From Lepidodermella squamata (taxonomy: Eukaryota; Gastrotricha), in assembly GCA_047495785.1 (NCBI GenBank), contig JBLDXI010000029.1:3844001-3908000 (forward strand): 64,000 nt of DNA, written 5' to 3'. The position numbers were made by a program, and so were the translations under genes. Each line of letters opens with the position of its first letter. The first letter of the stretch is position 1. Positions 46,164 to 57,035 of this stretch are shown in pieces. Below the pieces are notes generated by a model that did not search any database, was not told the origin of the DNA, and saw only the letters and a program-made list of their open reading frames with translations.

Positions 46164-47492
46164 ATGAGATCAATTCTTGTTTCCGCCGCTTTCTTAGTCG
46201 CTTCACTGCTACACGCTAATGCAGCTGTTGAGGATTGGGTAGCTGATGGAGGTGACTACAGCCATACTGGCTACAAGCCGTACTCACTGGGTTACGTAAA
46301 CAAAATCGACGTCCTTTGGAAAACGCAGCTAGAAACTACTCGCAAAGGCCTGAATGGAATTTACGTTTACAACCAGAAGTTGTACATTAACACTGGCGAT
46401 GGAAGTTTAGCAATTCTCGACGCAAAAACTGGCAAACTGATCAAAAAGTTCAACATCTTCACGGATCTCTCAGCCTCGAGGCAGGTGATTGAGCCGCTGA
46501 ACAAACTGATGTTTCTGGCAGAGGGCAACGGACTGGTTTTCGCTATTAGCCTTGAGGACGGGAAGGAGAAGCTTCTATGGTCACGAAAACTGGCTGGTGA
46601 TATCTACGACATTATCCCAGTTACTGGGTTGAAAGACCTTGTTGTTGGGTTTTCAACAGACGAGAATAATGGCCAGCTTGTGGCCCTAGACTTCCAAACT
46701 GGGGAGACGAGATCTTCATATGGAGTCAATTCCATGGATATTCCCTATTACCTATCTCTCTCAAATGACAATCGACTTATCAGTTTGACGATGAGCACTA
46801 CAACCGAAGCTATCGCCGAGTTTGATGCGACGAAGAATGGTAACAAATTATGGAATGTTGAATTCCCGCTAGATAACGCCGACTTAAATCATGGGCCTAT
46901 GATTTCTGGCAACCTCGCAATACATAGGAAAGGGTCTGAAATGGTTTCTGTTGACATCGACACGAAATCGATGAAATGGGTCGCATCCAGTGGCAGTCCG
47001 TATTGCGACCATTTCTTAATCGCTGTTACGGACAACGATTTCATCTACAGGAAATGTCAGTTGGGCGAACATCGCATGATGTTTAAGCATGACATTAAAA
47101 CCGGTGCTTTGGAGACTTCGTACCCGGTGCCGCTTTCCGATGCGCCGCCTGCTTGCAACCCTATTGTTCTCGACGATTACGTGATCGCACAGGGTTACTC
47201 AGGGTTCGCGATTTACGATAAGAACGACGGCAGCCTGGCTGCGAATATCACAGTTGGTGACAGCTCGTTTTCCTTTGGTTACAAATGGGCATTTTCGGCT
47301 GGAGTGTTCTACGCGCAGGGTTCTGATGGGTATGTCTATGCGTTTGGTACGAGCTATGTGGGTACAACGCCATCTACCAAGTCGCCCCCGAAGACAACTC
47401 AACCGAATACAACCCCAAATAGCGCAGGAGTGCAGCTAATTAGTTATGTAGCATTCATTATCAATATTTCATTTTTCGTGCTTTTTCGTTGA
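46164..47492 (+). CDS. PQQ-type beta-propeller protein 1, secreted, GPI-type C-terminus
   Basis: Intronless, 442 residues. Signal peptide MRSILVSAAFLVASLLHANA. The mature start DWVADGGDYSHTGYKPYSLG recalls the opening of PQQ-dehydrogenase-like propellers, where a Trp and NTG-like loop precede blade 1. Blade-like repeats follow: YNQKLYINTGDGSLAILDAKTG, NGLVFAISLEDGKE, NGQLVALDFQTGE, VFYAQGSDGYVYAFGTSY. Each ends in a Trp-docking style VYALD-like strand. After the propeller comes a Thr/Pro-rich stalk (TTPSTKSPPKTTQPNTT) and a hydrophobic end (ISYVAFIINISFFVLFR), consistent with GPI attachment. No calcium or PQQ-binding Asp/Glu set is evident, so an enzymatic role is doubtful. It is a paralogue of 49286-50611, same strand, about 3.1 kb apart. 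Confidence 0.8.
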   Translation: MRSILVSAAFLVASLLHANAAVEDWVADGGDYSHTGYKPYSLGYVNKIDVLWKTQLETTRKGLNGIYVYNQKLYINTGDGSLAILDAKTGKLIKKFNIFTDLSASRQVIEPLNKLMFLAEGNGLVFAISLEDGKEKLLWSRKLAGDIYDIIPVTGLKDLVVGFSTDENNGQLVALDFQTGETRSSYGVNSMDIPYYLSLSNDNRLISLTMSTTTEAIAEFDATKNGNKLWNVEFPLDNADLNHGPMISGNLAIHRKGSEMVSVDIDTKSMKWVASSGSPYCDHFLIAVTDNDFIYRKCQLGEHRMMFKHDIKTGALETSYPVPLSDAPPACNPIVLDDYVIAQGYSGFAIYDKNDGSLAANITVGDSSFSFGYKWAFSAGVFYAQGSDGYVYAFGTSYVGTTPSTKSPPKTTQPNTTPNSAGVQLISYVAFIINISFFVLFR

Positions 47493-48613
47493 ACATTAAA
47501 GTTCCTGCAACTTGAGTAGTACATAGCAATAATAGCAATAATAGCATAGATGTAACAGCAATAAATATGAACATTGATGAGCTGAAATTCTGCCTAATAT
47601 TGAATTAATTGTTAGATAAATGACTCTGGTAATGCATCAGAAATCTTTCCGGGGTGCTACTATACCGTAAATAGTTAAATTTAAATCTGTCAAAAGTTGT
47701 ATAGCTACATTCCGGGCCTATCGTAGTTCCATCCGGGCCAAAATTACGCAAACGAGGCAGAAAGAATCGTTACTAGGATTCTTTTGACACTGAGTTCAAT
47801 GAGTTCTAAGGAATATTTCGCTGTGTGTTTCCTTACTTCCCTTTATAGGCAACAGGTAAGTATACTTGTAAGGATCTGCCGACTGGCATCGCGCCATCGA
47901 ACTAACTAGCTTGTGATAAACATGTGATAATCAGTTAGACAATGCCATGTTCGCTTTGGTTATTTCTCTATGGCCATGATAGGCAGATCCTCAATGTTCG
48001 ATTCCTTCTCAATAAAGTAGTATAGAGTAGTGCCTGGCCAAGTCTTGGCATTTCGCTGACAGAATGAATCGAACCATAGTACTGTTCGGACGGCCACCCA
48101 CACTCCACTACGGATTCTTCTTGCCAAGTCTCGTTCAGCTCGAATTCGTCCGCAATGCCAACGATATGCTGATACGGTATCGCCCTGGCCCGCAGGTGGT
48201 GTTCTAACATCGACATCAAGGATGATTTCTGGCAATGCCAATGGCGTTCAGCTCATCACCACTGACGTTCGTATCCAAGATCCAGCCCTCACGCTCAAGG
48301 TCTCGCCCTGGCTTACGCGCTCGATTTGCCAACGGCTCACAGGTTATGGCTACGCATCTCCATTCTCGTGTTCATGTTCGCGGTCAAGCGTTCATTGGGG
48401 CAGCCTCGCTGATGCTTGACTTCAACGCCCGCAACTCGCTTGATAGCTTGTCTCGGGCGCCGCGATCTCGATTCTACGATGGCTTGGCACTGTCTTTGCT
48501 CCATGGCGTTGCTCCTGCCTCATTTGCTCTGCGATTCTCGACCTTCCGTTCCGTTAGTCAGGAATTGCTCGACATCTTCTGTCACCCGCCAATTGATGCT
48601 GAAGCACCACCGT

Positions 48614-48690
48614 GGGGGTTGTGGTGCAATGGACAACGCGTCTGACTTCGAATCAGAAGATTCCAGGTTCGACTCGAATGTTTTTAAACC
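48614..48690 (+). pseudogene. tRNA-Arg(TCG)-like remnant
   Basis: GTGGTGCAATGGACAACGCG matches a tRNA-Arg D-arm/A-box. TCTGACTTCGAATCAGA is a perfect anticodon stem and loop with TCG, and GGTTCGACTC resembles a B-box. The 3' half of the T-stem and the acceptor complement do not pair (CCAGG is followed by CGAAT rather than CCTGG), so it is a pseudogene or a tRNA-derived repeat head. Confidence 0.5.
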
Positions 48691-49193
48691 CTCTCTGCCC
48701 CTAACTCCTACGGCATGCCTGATTTGAGCCTTTGAGCCAGCTCTCGTTATCTGCAATGTCGGCTAATTCCCTTACCCCCGCACACTGATGAAAATGCAAA
48801 AGAAAACATCATGATTTATAAGAAGCGGTTTAATTTGTATCTAAATAGGTCATAGTTTGTCTAGCGTGTCTTGTTTCTTTCTTTTAGTTTTTTCTTGTTG
48901 TGTTTTTTTCTTTTAGTGCCTCTGCTTATTATTGATAAGCGGAGGTACTGGCAGGACAAAAATTAGTAATTAGAGATTAGCTTATTAGTAAAGATGTAAT
49001 AATGGTAAAAAAGGGACATCAGAGTATAATAAACGGTTCGGGTTCCAGAATTATTGGTGAATTATCCATATCGTCATTTGAAATTTGAAAATTCAAAACC
49101 GGACTAACAAAAGTGGTTGTAAAGTGTCGTTCCGTGACGCGCGGACGCACCCATCTAAAACATTCGTTTCTATTCTTCTGCGCGGCATTCCTG

Positions 49194-49255
49194 TTATCTT
49201 ATCGATAAGATCTGATAACATTGCGCCACTAAGCGATGAGTTTACTGTATAAATA
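49194..49255 (+). promoter_or_regulatory. Core promoter of PQQ gene 2: palindromic GATA cluster and TATA box
   Basis: ATCTTATCGATAAGAT is a perfect 16-base palindrome made of two opposed GATA sites. It is followed by CTGATAA. A consensus TATAAATA lies at 49248-49255, 30 bases before the ATG at 49286. A normal TATA-to-start distance would leave a 5'UTR of only a few bases. Confidence 0.65.
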
Positions 49256-49285
49256 AGGGCATTAAAGACAGTTTTTCACCAAAAA

Positions 49286-50611
49286 ATGAGATCAATTCTT
49301 GTTTCCGCCATTTTCTTAGTAGCTTCACTGCTACAGGCTAATGCATCTGTAGATGATTGGGTAGCTGATGGAGGTGATTACGCCCACACTGGTTACAAGC
49401 CGTACTCACTGGGTAACGTCAACAAAATCGATATCCTTTGGAAATACCAACTAGAATCTACTCGCAAAAGCATGAATGGAATTCTTGTCTACAACCAGAA
49501 ATTGTACGTTTACACTGACGACGGCGATTTGGCAATAATCGATGCTAAAAAAGGCGCTCTCGTCAAGCAGTTCAACGTTAAGGCAAATTGGACAGTACTC
49601 TATCAGGTGATTGAGCCCGAAAATCAACTCATGTTCCTCGCAGACTTGGATGGGCAAGTTGTCGCAATCAGCCTCGAGGCTGGAAAGGAGGCAGTCATTT
49701 GGTCTCAAAAACTACCGGGTCGTATTCACGACATAATCCCAGTTACAGGGCTGAAAGATCTAGTCATTGCTAGTACCATCGATGGTAAAAACGGTGAGTT
49801 GATCGCACTGGACTTCCAAACAGGGCTGCAGCGATCTTCTTTTGGGGTCGCTTCACTGGACATTCCTTATTACCTATCCCTCTCGAATGATAATCGATTG
49901 ATCGGATTGACAATGAGCACTACAACCGAAGCTGTCGCCGAGTTTGATGCGACTAAAAGTGGGAACAAATTGTGGAATGTCGACTTCCCATTACTAAGCG
50001 CCGTCCTCAATCATGGGCCTATGATTTCTGGTAATGTCGCAATCACTAGGCAAAATTCCGAAATGGCTGCTGTTGATATCGACAGCAGAACTGTGAACTG
50101 GACAGCATCGCCTTGCAGCGACGATTTTTTGACAGCTGTTACGGACAACAAATTCGTCTACCGGAAATGTAAACCGGTCGAACATGTCTCTATAGCCAAG
50201 CATGACATAAAAACTGGGGATTTGGTTATTATTTTCAGGGTACCACTTTCTGATGCGCCCCCTGCTTGTGACCCTATTGTTCTGGACGATTACATTATCG
50301 CGCAGGGTTATACCGGGTTTGCGATTTACGATAAAAATGATGGCAGTTTGGCTGCCAATATCGCAGTTGGCGATGGCTCGTTTACTTTTGGTAACAAATG
50401 GGCATTTTCGGCTGGAGTGTTCTACGCGCAGGGTTCTGATGGATATGTCTATGCGTTTGGTACGAGCTATGAGGCTACAACGCCACCTCCAAATACGACT
50501 CCGAAGACAACTCAACCGAATACGACTCCAAATGGGGCAAACGGACAGCTGATTAGTTATGTAGCATTATTTATTAATATTTCAATTGGCTTGCTATTCG
50601 TTGGACATTAA
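49286..50611 (+). CDS. PQQ-type beta-propeller protein 2, secreted, GPI-type C-terminus
   Basis: Intronless, 441 residues, collinear with the protein at 46164-47492. Signal peptide MRSILVSAIFLVASLLQANA, then DWVADGGDYAHTGYKPYSLG and the same blade repeats (YNQKLYVYTDDGDLAIIDAK, DGQVVAISLEAGKE, NGELIALDFQTG, VFYAQGSDGYVYAFG). The first and last blades are nearly identical between the two proteins. The middle (blades 2-3 and the SMKWVASSGSPYC / TVNWTASPC region) has drifted more. The stalk has one extra PNTTPK unit (TTPPPNTTPKTTQPNTTP), and the hydrophobic end is ISYVALFINISIGLLFVGH. Tandem duplicates with conserved promoters. Role unknown. Confidence 0.8.
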   Translation: MRSILVSAIFLVASLLQANASVDDWVADGGDYAHTGYKPYSLGNVNKIDILWKYQLESTRKSMNGILVYNQKLYVYTDDGDLAIIDAKKGALVKQFNVKANWTVLYQVIEPENQLMFLADLDGQVVAISLEAGKEAVIWSQKLPGRIHDIIPVTGLKDLVIASTIDGKNGELIALDFQTGLQRSSFGVASLDIPYYLSLSNDNRLIGLTMSTTTEAVAEFDATKSGNKLWNVDFPLLSAVLNHGPMISGNVAITRQNSEMAAVDIDSRTVNWTASPCSDDFLTAVTDNKFVYRKCKPVEHVSIAKHDIKTGDLVIIFRVPLSDAPPACDPIVLDDYIIAQGYTGFAIYDKNDGSLAANIAVGDGSFTFGNKWAFSAGVFYAQGSDGYVYAFGTSYEATTPPPNTTPKTTQPNTTPNGANGQLISYVALFINISIGLLFVGH

Positions 50612-51631
50612 AGTTCTTGCAACTTGAGCTTCGATATCAATAAGAGCAATAAACATGAGTATTCAAAATCTGAAATTCCTCAATCCTTTCGACTGCCGAC
50701 TTAATTTTGCCTTGGGAGAAAAATTCGGATAATACATCAGACAACGAAAAGTGTTTTATGAATAGCCCTCATGCTGTTTTATGTCACGTAGCAATTTTAT
50801 TCACATATTATAGTCGACACGAATTTGTGAAGAATATCTTACATACAAGTTGGAGCGAAAATGAAAAAGCGCCGTGTAGTAAAATAAAAATACGCCGTTA
50901 TGATCCAAATTCGTGGGGGCAAAGTACAGCAGAGTACAAAAAATCACTCATGAACTTCAAAATTAGCATCATTATGTTGAGGATGAACACGGAACCGATT
51001 TTCGAAGTCGGCCGAAGTTCGCTTCATTAATTTCCAAGCCGTTTTTTCTCTGAATCGATGAAAGCAGAATATATCATATGCAGTTGTCATATTTCAGCAC
51101 AACTTCGAAAAAACTAACACTTTAAAGAATTTGAAGCATTTCAAAGTCATCGCAGGTTCAAATTTGACCACAGAGATATTGGGTTTATTTTCGCATTTGA
51201 TGGCGTGGATCTGATAATGCAGTCATCTTTGGCCGCAAATTGTCCATCGAACGTCATAGCGCAAATTACCTTCAACTAAATAACGAAAGGATCCACTAGC
51301 CAGCATTTTTTCACCCGGCCTGTCAGCAATTTCTGTGTAGAAATTTTCGCGTGTGCGCCTACAAACATGCCACAAACAGAGGTTAACGGCGGAGTTTTTC
51401 ACTAGCCAGCATTTTTCATTAATTTTTGAGCCTTCTGCTGACATGCCTTCTTTAAACGAGTATTGAAGAAAGAGAGAAAGCAGTTTTTTGTTTCAAATAA
51501 AATACAGAGGTGCCGGCCACGGTCGCCAGAATAGGATAATGATTATTTCTTGTTATCTAAAATATTTCTTCTTTCGAATAGCTTCTTTTTCTTAATAGCA
51601 ATATTATAGTGAATTATAAAATTCTTCGAAT
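50612..51631. other. Intergenic stretch
   Basis: About 1 kb. An AATAAA (~50647) follows PQQ gene 2. A direct repeat of CACTAGCCAGCATTTTT occurs at ~51294 and ~51402. GATA-type words (GTTATCTAA at ~51553) lie near the LamG-like gene. No gene seen. Confidence 0.4.
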
Positions 51632-53526
51632 ATGATCCGCTCGAATATTGTACTATCTATTGCCATTTTCACGATCGGCGCAGGTAAGAAGATTATTAAA
51701 TGTTTCTCGCAATTACACGATTCAATTAATAGCTGCCCAGTGGCCGAATCCAGCCAGCCTGATATTCGAAGCTCATATGAACGAAACTAATGGCTTGACC
51801 GACAGTATCTGCAACAAAAAGCCTGTTAGTGTGGGCACAGCGGATTACACTTTACCAGGAAGAATTATACCGGGCAACAGTCCTTTCGGTGGAAAGAATT
51901 CATCCTTCGGTCGGAGATTCAGGGGGGAAGAATTGGCCGTTTATGAATCATTGGATAATATGCTAGGATTCACAGTTTCATTCTACGCCAATGTTACATC
52001 GAACAGCTCAGCTGGATTGTTCGAACTGGATTATTCAACTGATATATTGACGGCAGCTTGTGTTTCGAACAGCTTGGTCGTCAAGATTTTCGACAAGGTA
52101 GAGATAAAAACGACATTTACCTTGACGCTCCCTGAAGCCTGCGGCAGTTATTGGCGATTCTACTCGATTTCTTACAACAATTTGACGGGCGATGTGACCG
52201 CCTATGCAGTTAACAACACCGCCAAGTCGACGAAATCCGTAAGTGGAAGATATAGCAAGAGACTGCCCGTGGATGACTCACCTTATCTGACGCTTGGCTA
52301 CGTCTTGGATCGCGGAACCTATGTCATGTACGACTTTTCGGCTGCGTCTGGAATGTTCTGCTTTTCAGTTTACAACCAAACGTTGTCTCAGGATGATATC
52401 AGCAAATTGCCGAACGCGTGCCTTGTGAAGCCAACTAAACACCAAAATGTCACTTGCCAACCTGCGGATGCTGATTGTAAGCGAACTCTCCTCGTCCCGA
52501 AAAGGATTTGCATTAAACTTTCAATTTCCCTCAGTTGAACCTGGTGTTTCTTGGCCAGAGGCGGGTCAACTGGTATTGGCACCATACATGAATTCAACGT
52601 TGGAACTGCAAGACGCGCTATGCAATGTTAAACCGATCGAGTCCGTGCGTAGTGCTCAATCTGTTACAACATTACCTGAAAAATCACCTTATATGGACAA
52701 AGCCAATAGCATGGTTGCCGGCTGGTGTTGCATAGCATTTGATAACACCAGGGTGAACAAGACTCTGGCCCGTTACAGTGCCATACCTCTCACTACCAAC
52801 AATTTCACGATCGGAATGTTTGCATCCACGTCGATTAGTTTAAGTGGTGAGAACAGAACGAACAATTTTCGCACTTCTGGCCTATTCGAGATTGAGTTTC
52901 CAACATCAGCGGTAACAGCCCACTGCGCGATGGAAAATGAACTCCACGTTAAAGTTTACAGCAAAGCGTCAAATGCGGTTGTAGCCACTTTGAAGGCGCA
53001 AAACGTTTGCCGCGGGTGGAAATTCTACGCTGTTACGTTCAGCTCAAACGGCTTGTTGACCCTATACACGTGGCACAAGAATGCTCAGATAGCTGATTCA
53101 GATTGGTCGAAACTGCCGTATGACCCTAACACTTTGTACGAGACATCAACGAGGGTTGATCCTGGTCTCTTCAAAGCTGAAGCCGTCGATGTAACTGTTG
53201 GCGGGGCGCTGGATGGTGAGACGAATACGCGATATGGGTTTTATGAGAACGACAGAATGGCTTGTGTTTCGCTCTACGAACAATCTCTTGATAAAAGTAA
53301 GGTGAAACAGCTAACGGAAGCTTGCCGCTCAGCTCCGCCACCCGCTTCTGCCTCTAAATGCTTCGACCTTACCAAGCCAAGGCGGCTAGCAACAGATGCA
53401 CCGAAAAAGCCGGATACAGTGCAACGGCAAGATACATCTCCTAATTCTGACAAGAAGAATGGAGCTACGACAGTGACGATGAGTGCTCTGGCGGTTGTGT
53501 TTGCTATTGGAATCCGCGCATTCTAG
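51632..53526 (+). CDS. Secreted protein with two LamG/concanavalin-like domains, GPI-type C-terminus
   Basis: Model: exons 51632-51683, 51733-52476, 52535-53526; 595 residues, phases agree. Signal peptide MIRSNIVLSIAIFTIGA then AAQ. Two domains of about 250 residues are homologous: QWPNPASLIFEAHMNET..L.DSICNKKPV opens the first, and SWPEAGQLVLAPYMNST..L.DALCNVKPI opens the second. Each continues with a FTVSFYANV or FTIGMFAST strand, GLFE.., a paired Cys, WRFYSISY or WKFYAVTF, and FCFSVYNQTLSQDDI or ACVSLYEQSLDKSKV. This is the pattern of LamG/pentraxin-type jelly-roll domains used in binding sugars or proteins. The end is a Lys/Asp-rich stretch then hydrophobic TVTMSALAVVFAIGIRAF. The intron between domains falls where they join, consistent with internal duplication. 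Family call is by fold-level likeness. Confidence 0.72.
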
Positions 53527-54749
53527 CTTGATGGACTGTCGAAAAGTCTCGCTTCATGAAATATCAATTTATTATCGTGTTGCAATAATGAAAAGTTGAC
53601 ACTTGTGAAAAAATGGTTCTTATTAGCTCGGGCTCAAATTTCCGAACCAAATTTCAGCTAATGAACCTTCTCCATTCCCTCCATAATTTGCTGAGATTTA
53701 TTGTCTTAAAAGCATATGCTTAGATTTTCTAGCGATATCATTGTTCTCCTGGCTGGATATTCTTCACATCCATGGATGCTTCTTCGCTAACTCATCTCCT
53801 CAAACATATACACTGCACTTCAACTCCATCTTCCATAAGGTTGCGAAACGCTGCTTTGAATTACAGAACTTTAAAAATAATAGCGTATGAAAGCCCATTG
53901 TAATGTGTTTGATCTACTAGTTTTGCATTTTTTCATTCGAAAATGATAGAATATAAAAGTTGTCTTGAGCTTTCATGATTCTATTGTAACTTTCGTATTC
54001 ATTTATTCATCAGTTACAGGCTTGCTTCAATTTTTATTTTCAAGGCTTTCTTCTTCTATTCGACCGGAAAAATGCATCATTAGTGGAATTAGGATTTAAC
54101 CTTTCAGTAGGTTTTCATCAGTCTACAGTTTCAAGATTGAGCAGCATATCCTGAAGGCTTTAAAAGGCCTATTCAAAGCGGCCGAGGCCATTCGCGATGA
54201 ATTTCATTCTGTTTTAAATAAAAGAACTCTCCATCAATCGTTGCATCAGGTCTGCAAATGACAGAGAATTATTAAAAAAAATAACAAATGTGACGAGATG
54301 GGCGATAATGGAAACAGTTGATGAGTACTGCTTGATCTTTAGCTTCGGCCAAACTGGAAACTTCGTTTCGGTGAAAAAACCAGCAGAATCCGCGCGATTT
54401 TTACCACGTCAGCAGTTCACAGGCGTGATGGACCGCTCACCATACCAGCGTTTGTTATCTGCCTTAAGAGCGCGGCTTAAGAACCAACTTTAATAGGTTG
54501 TTATAGGCGGTGTTTTATAACAGCAACGAAGACGTTTCAAAAACCAGAAAATTTTAACAAGAAAAAGGAAAAAAGGATAACTTTGCGATAAATAACATTC
54601 GGTTAATAATGGCAGACAAAAACGATGTCAAATAAGCATGGAAATAAATTGACAACAATAATCTACGGGCTACGGGCAAAATGATCAACCAAATTTAAAT
54701 CCGTGTCACAATTGATTTGGGGGGATAATCAGCCGAAATGAGCCCAATA
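53527..54749. other. Intergenic between convergent genes
   Basis: About 1.2 kb between the LamG-like gene (plus) and the second GPCR (minus), holding both 3' ends. AT-rich; no gene or repeat recognised. A 67-codon frame at 54290-54493 has no supporting feature. Confidence 0.4.
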
Positions 54750-57035
54750 TTAGTGGGGAATATTAATCACGAAACCAAGAGAAAACCTTGAAGAGTATAG
54801 CCAAGCGGATTCCGTCGAAACGGCAAAGACTATCAGACCGATGGCAATTGTCATTTGCTGCTTGATTTGATCGCGAAGAGTTATGGCAATCAAGGTGGTA
54901 CCCACGAGTAAAGCAACTGAATTGCCCAGATTGAACGTGAGTAATTTGCCCTTCTCAATTTTCCAACGGCGACTTTTCACAACGAGAAAGCCATAGATTC
55001 CAACAGTCAAGAGGAAAATTTGCGAACTCATTAGAATGGAGATCAACGCATTCCAGGAAGCCGAGCTGCAAGAGAACAGGACAAATGTCACTAAAACATC
55101 TCTGCTATCATCGTAAACAGGCTCTGATGGCGCATTCCAGCATCGAGGAGGGTCAAACTTTAACCAAGCAACAATCATAACTGAGAAAAGTAGGAAGCAA
55201 AATGCTATTGCCAGATGTCTACACTTTTTCATCCTTCGGCTTCGCAGTGCCCTAGCTTCAGATAGCTGCGTCGATATCCATGACAACGGAGCTCTCGACC
55301 TCCGCTTTATCCTCCTTTTCGGGGCAAGAAAGCTAACAGCTGTGTAACCGTTGATAAGAGACAAGCCAATAAATGGCAGGACAATCCTCAAAATTGTAAC
55401 CCAAAATGGCGAGAAATTAGTTGGATACGAAAATGCAATCGCGGCTGCATAACAGAATAGTAGCCCGATATTAGTTGTGATTCGAAGACTTCTGCTGATT
55501 CCATTCCTGATGCCACCTAGCAAGGTTATCAGTTTTCCCATTGAAGCTATGCAACAAATAGTAATGAAAAACGGAGTTGGAACCTCTGAAATTTCTGTTA
55601 TGCTGGGGCTGGTATCTCGCGGAATTCTCCGACCCCACGCCATCCAATCGAAATGTTGCACTCTGACTACTTCGAATCGGTTAGACTTCCCCTCGCTGAT
55701 TTGCTTGATCGTGAATATTGTTCGGAAACCATCTCGTTTGTTCCAGTTGGCTATGGTCAGAATATCGTCAATCAGTCCGAATTCGTTATAACTGATGGTG
55801 CCTATTCTTAGCCCTGTTACTTTTTGTCCCACAAATGATTCATTAGCGATCTTCATGACTTCAGCAGGATACCTAGCGTAGTCAGCCAGGGTCAAATTAG
55901 CCTTCTGAAGTCGGTTCTCCGTCACGTTCAATCCGAGAGTGATCATGAGCGCGCTGTCGTAGCATAAGAACCTTGTCTCGTAGTCACCAGATCGTGAGTA
56001 GTTTAGGTACCTCTCGTCGAGAATCCTATCCATACTCTCCGCATTGTGACCCAGTACAGACCTGACCGAACTAGATTTGTTTCCCATGAGTTGACCGACC
56101 CAAAAAACAAGCTGGTATTGAGCAAGCATTATTTCTTTCGTGCATTTACTCCCAATAGATTCCGGGAGATTCTCAACGTCTGTATAAGCGAAAATATCAG
56201 CCACAATCACATACCGTTCACCTCTAATTCCGTTCGTGTATAAAATGCAGAGAAACTTGAGGAAATTAACACTGAAATCTTCGGAGAAAATAACCCGGAC
56301 ATCTTTCGCCCGAAGAACCGCAGCCACATCCTCTTCTTCATCAACTGAGGCATGGAGGTTGTAGTAGGCAACAATAAGATTGTTTTTGATGGCATTTTGA
56401 TACACTGCTTCACAGACTAAAACTGAATATTTGTCATTTATCGCTCCGAATATAGCGATTTTTCGCCAATGTCCAATTTCTTTCATCAATTGAATGGTGG
56501 ATACAGCGACACTTGCCGAGGATGAATATCCTAGGTAGAGATTCGGATACCTGCCTCGATTTTCGAGTTCTTGCAAGTTGCAAGTCCCGAGGCCGACCAT
56601 ATTAAGGTGGTGATAAAGTCTGCCACTGTATATGCATCCAGCTGAGGAACATCCCGCAAAGTTTATCGGCGAGATCAACGCACCTTCCTCGGAACTTCGG
56701 GTAAAGTTGATGAGTGCTGAGGGTTGCAGATAGCCTAGCTTTTCGTCTCCGAAAATCGCGGATATGTGATAGCCGGGGATGATATTTTGACTGTTTGCGG
56801 TGTCGTAGACCAGCTGCATCGCGGCCGTACAAGCTTCGCCCCAGTCAGGGGTTAGAGTTGCGTAAGGTATCAAGCTCAACACTTGAATTTCTTGCACGGA
56901 GTGAGCTACTGAACATCGCATTAGAAACCAGAAAATGCCACTTATAAAAAGCATGTCAGGTATGTTTAGAAACAAGCAGATACATTTGGCTTGAGTCGAA
57001 GTGATCCTGTTGAAATATTTTGGTGTTTTCAGCAA
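54750..57035 (-). CDS. Class C (GABA-B receptor-like) GPCR, intronless
   Basis: A single open frame of 761 residues. The likely mature start follows the hydrophobic MLFISGIFWFLMRCSVAHS, so translation may begin at an internal Met (~residue 28) with the first residues optional. The ligand domain has VQEIQVLSLIPYATLTPDWG, GCIYSGRLYHHLNMVGLGTC and KEIGHWRKIAIFGA segments typical of GABA-B-type Venus-flytrap domains. Seven membrane segments start near residue 487 (TPFFITICCIASMGKLITLL), with a basic loop (APKRRIKRRSRAP) and a final SSRFSLGFVI end with almost no cytoplasmic tail. It is only a distant relative of the GPCR at 38701-41393, which has four introns. The lack of introns here could mean a retrocopy or intron loss. 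Heavy-tail truncation is possible if a 3' exon was missed. Confidence 0.8.
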   Translation of the reverse strand: MLKTPKYFNRITSTQAKCICLFLNIPDMLFISGIFWFLMRCSVAHSVQEIQVLSLIPYATLTPDWGEACTAAMQLVYDTANSQNIIPGYHISAIFGDEKLGYLQPSALINFTRSSEEGALISPINFAGCSSAGCIYSGRLYHHLNMVGLGTCNLQELENRGRYPNLYLGYSSSASVAVSTIQLMKEIGHWRKIAIFGAINDKYSVLVCEAVYQNAIKNNLIVAYYNLHASVDEEEDVAAVLRAKDVRVIFSEDFSVNFLKFLCILYTNGIRGERYVIVADIFAYTDVENLPESIGSKCTKEIMLAQYQLVFWVGQLMGNKSSSVRSVLGHNAESMDRILDERYLNYSRSGDYETRFLCYDSALMITLGLNVTENRLQKANLTLADYARYPAEVMKIANESFVGQKVTGLRIGTISYNEFGLIDDILTIANWNKRDGFRTIFTIKQISEGKSNRFEVVRVQHFDWMAWGRRIPRDTSPSITEISEVPTPFFITICCIASMGKLITLLGGIRNGISRSLRITTNIGLLFCYAAAIAFSYPTNFSPFWVTILRIVLPFIGLSLINGYTAVSFLAPKRRIKRRSRAPLSWISTQLSEARALRSRRMKKCRHLAIAFCFLLFSVMIVAWLKFDPPRCWNAPSEPVYDDSRDVLVTFVLFSCSSASWNALISILMSSQIFLLTVGIYGFLVVKSRRWKIEKGKLLTFNLGNSVALLVGTTLIAITLRDQIKQQMTIAIGLIVFAVSTESAWLYSSRFSLGFVINIPH

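Larger units (their letters stand above)
47493..49285. other. Intergenic between the PQQ paralogues
   Basis: About 47950-48650 is GC-richer, with overlapping frames on both strands but no frame that reads like a complete protein. It may be a decayed transposable element. It contains a tRNA-Arg-like remnant. A hairpin CCTCTGCTTAT/ATAAGCGGAGG (48919-48945) lies near AT-rich DNA. The last ~100 bases are the PQQ gene 2 promoter. Confidence 0.45.

Noticed and set aside
47960-48727. Several overlapping open frames as a possible gene
   Set aside because: Frames on both strands overlap, none has a coherent domain, signal peptide or splice structure, and the region includes a tRNA remnant. Better read as GC-rich decayed repeat.
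50707-51030. 107-codon frame after PQQ gene 2
   Set aside because: No homology, no start context, and it lies in AT-rich spacer immediately after the poly(A) region.
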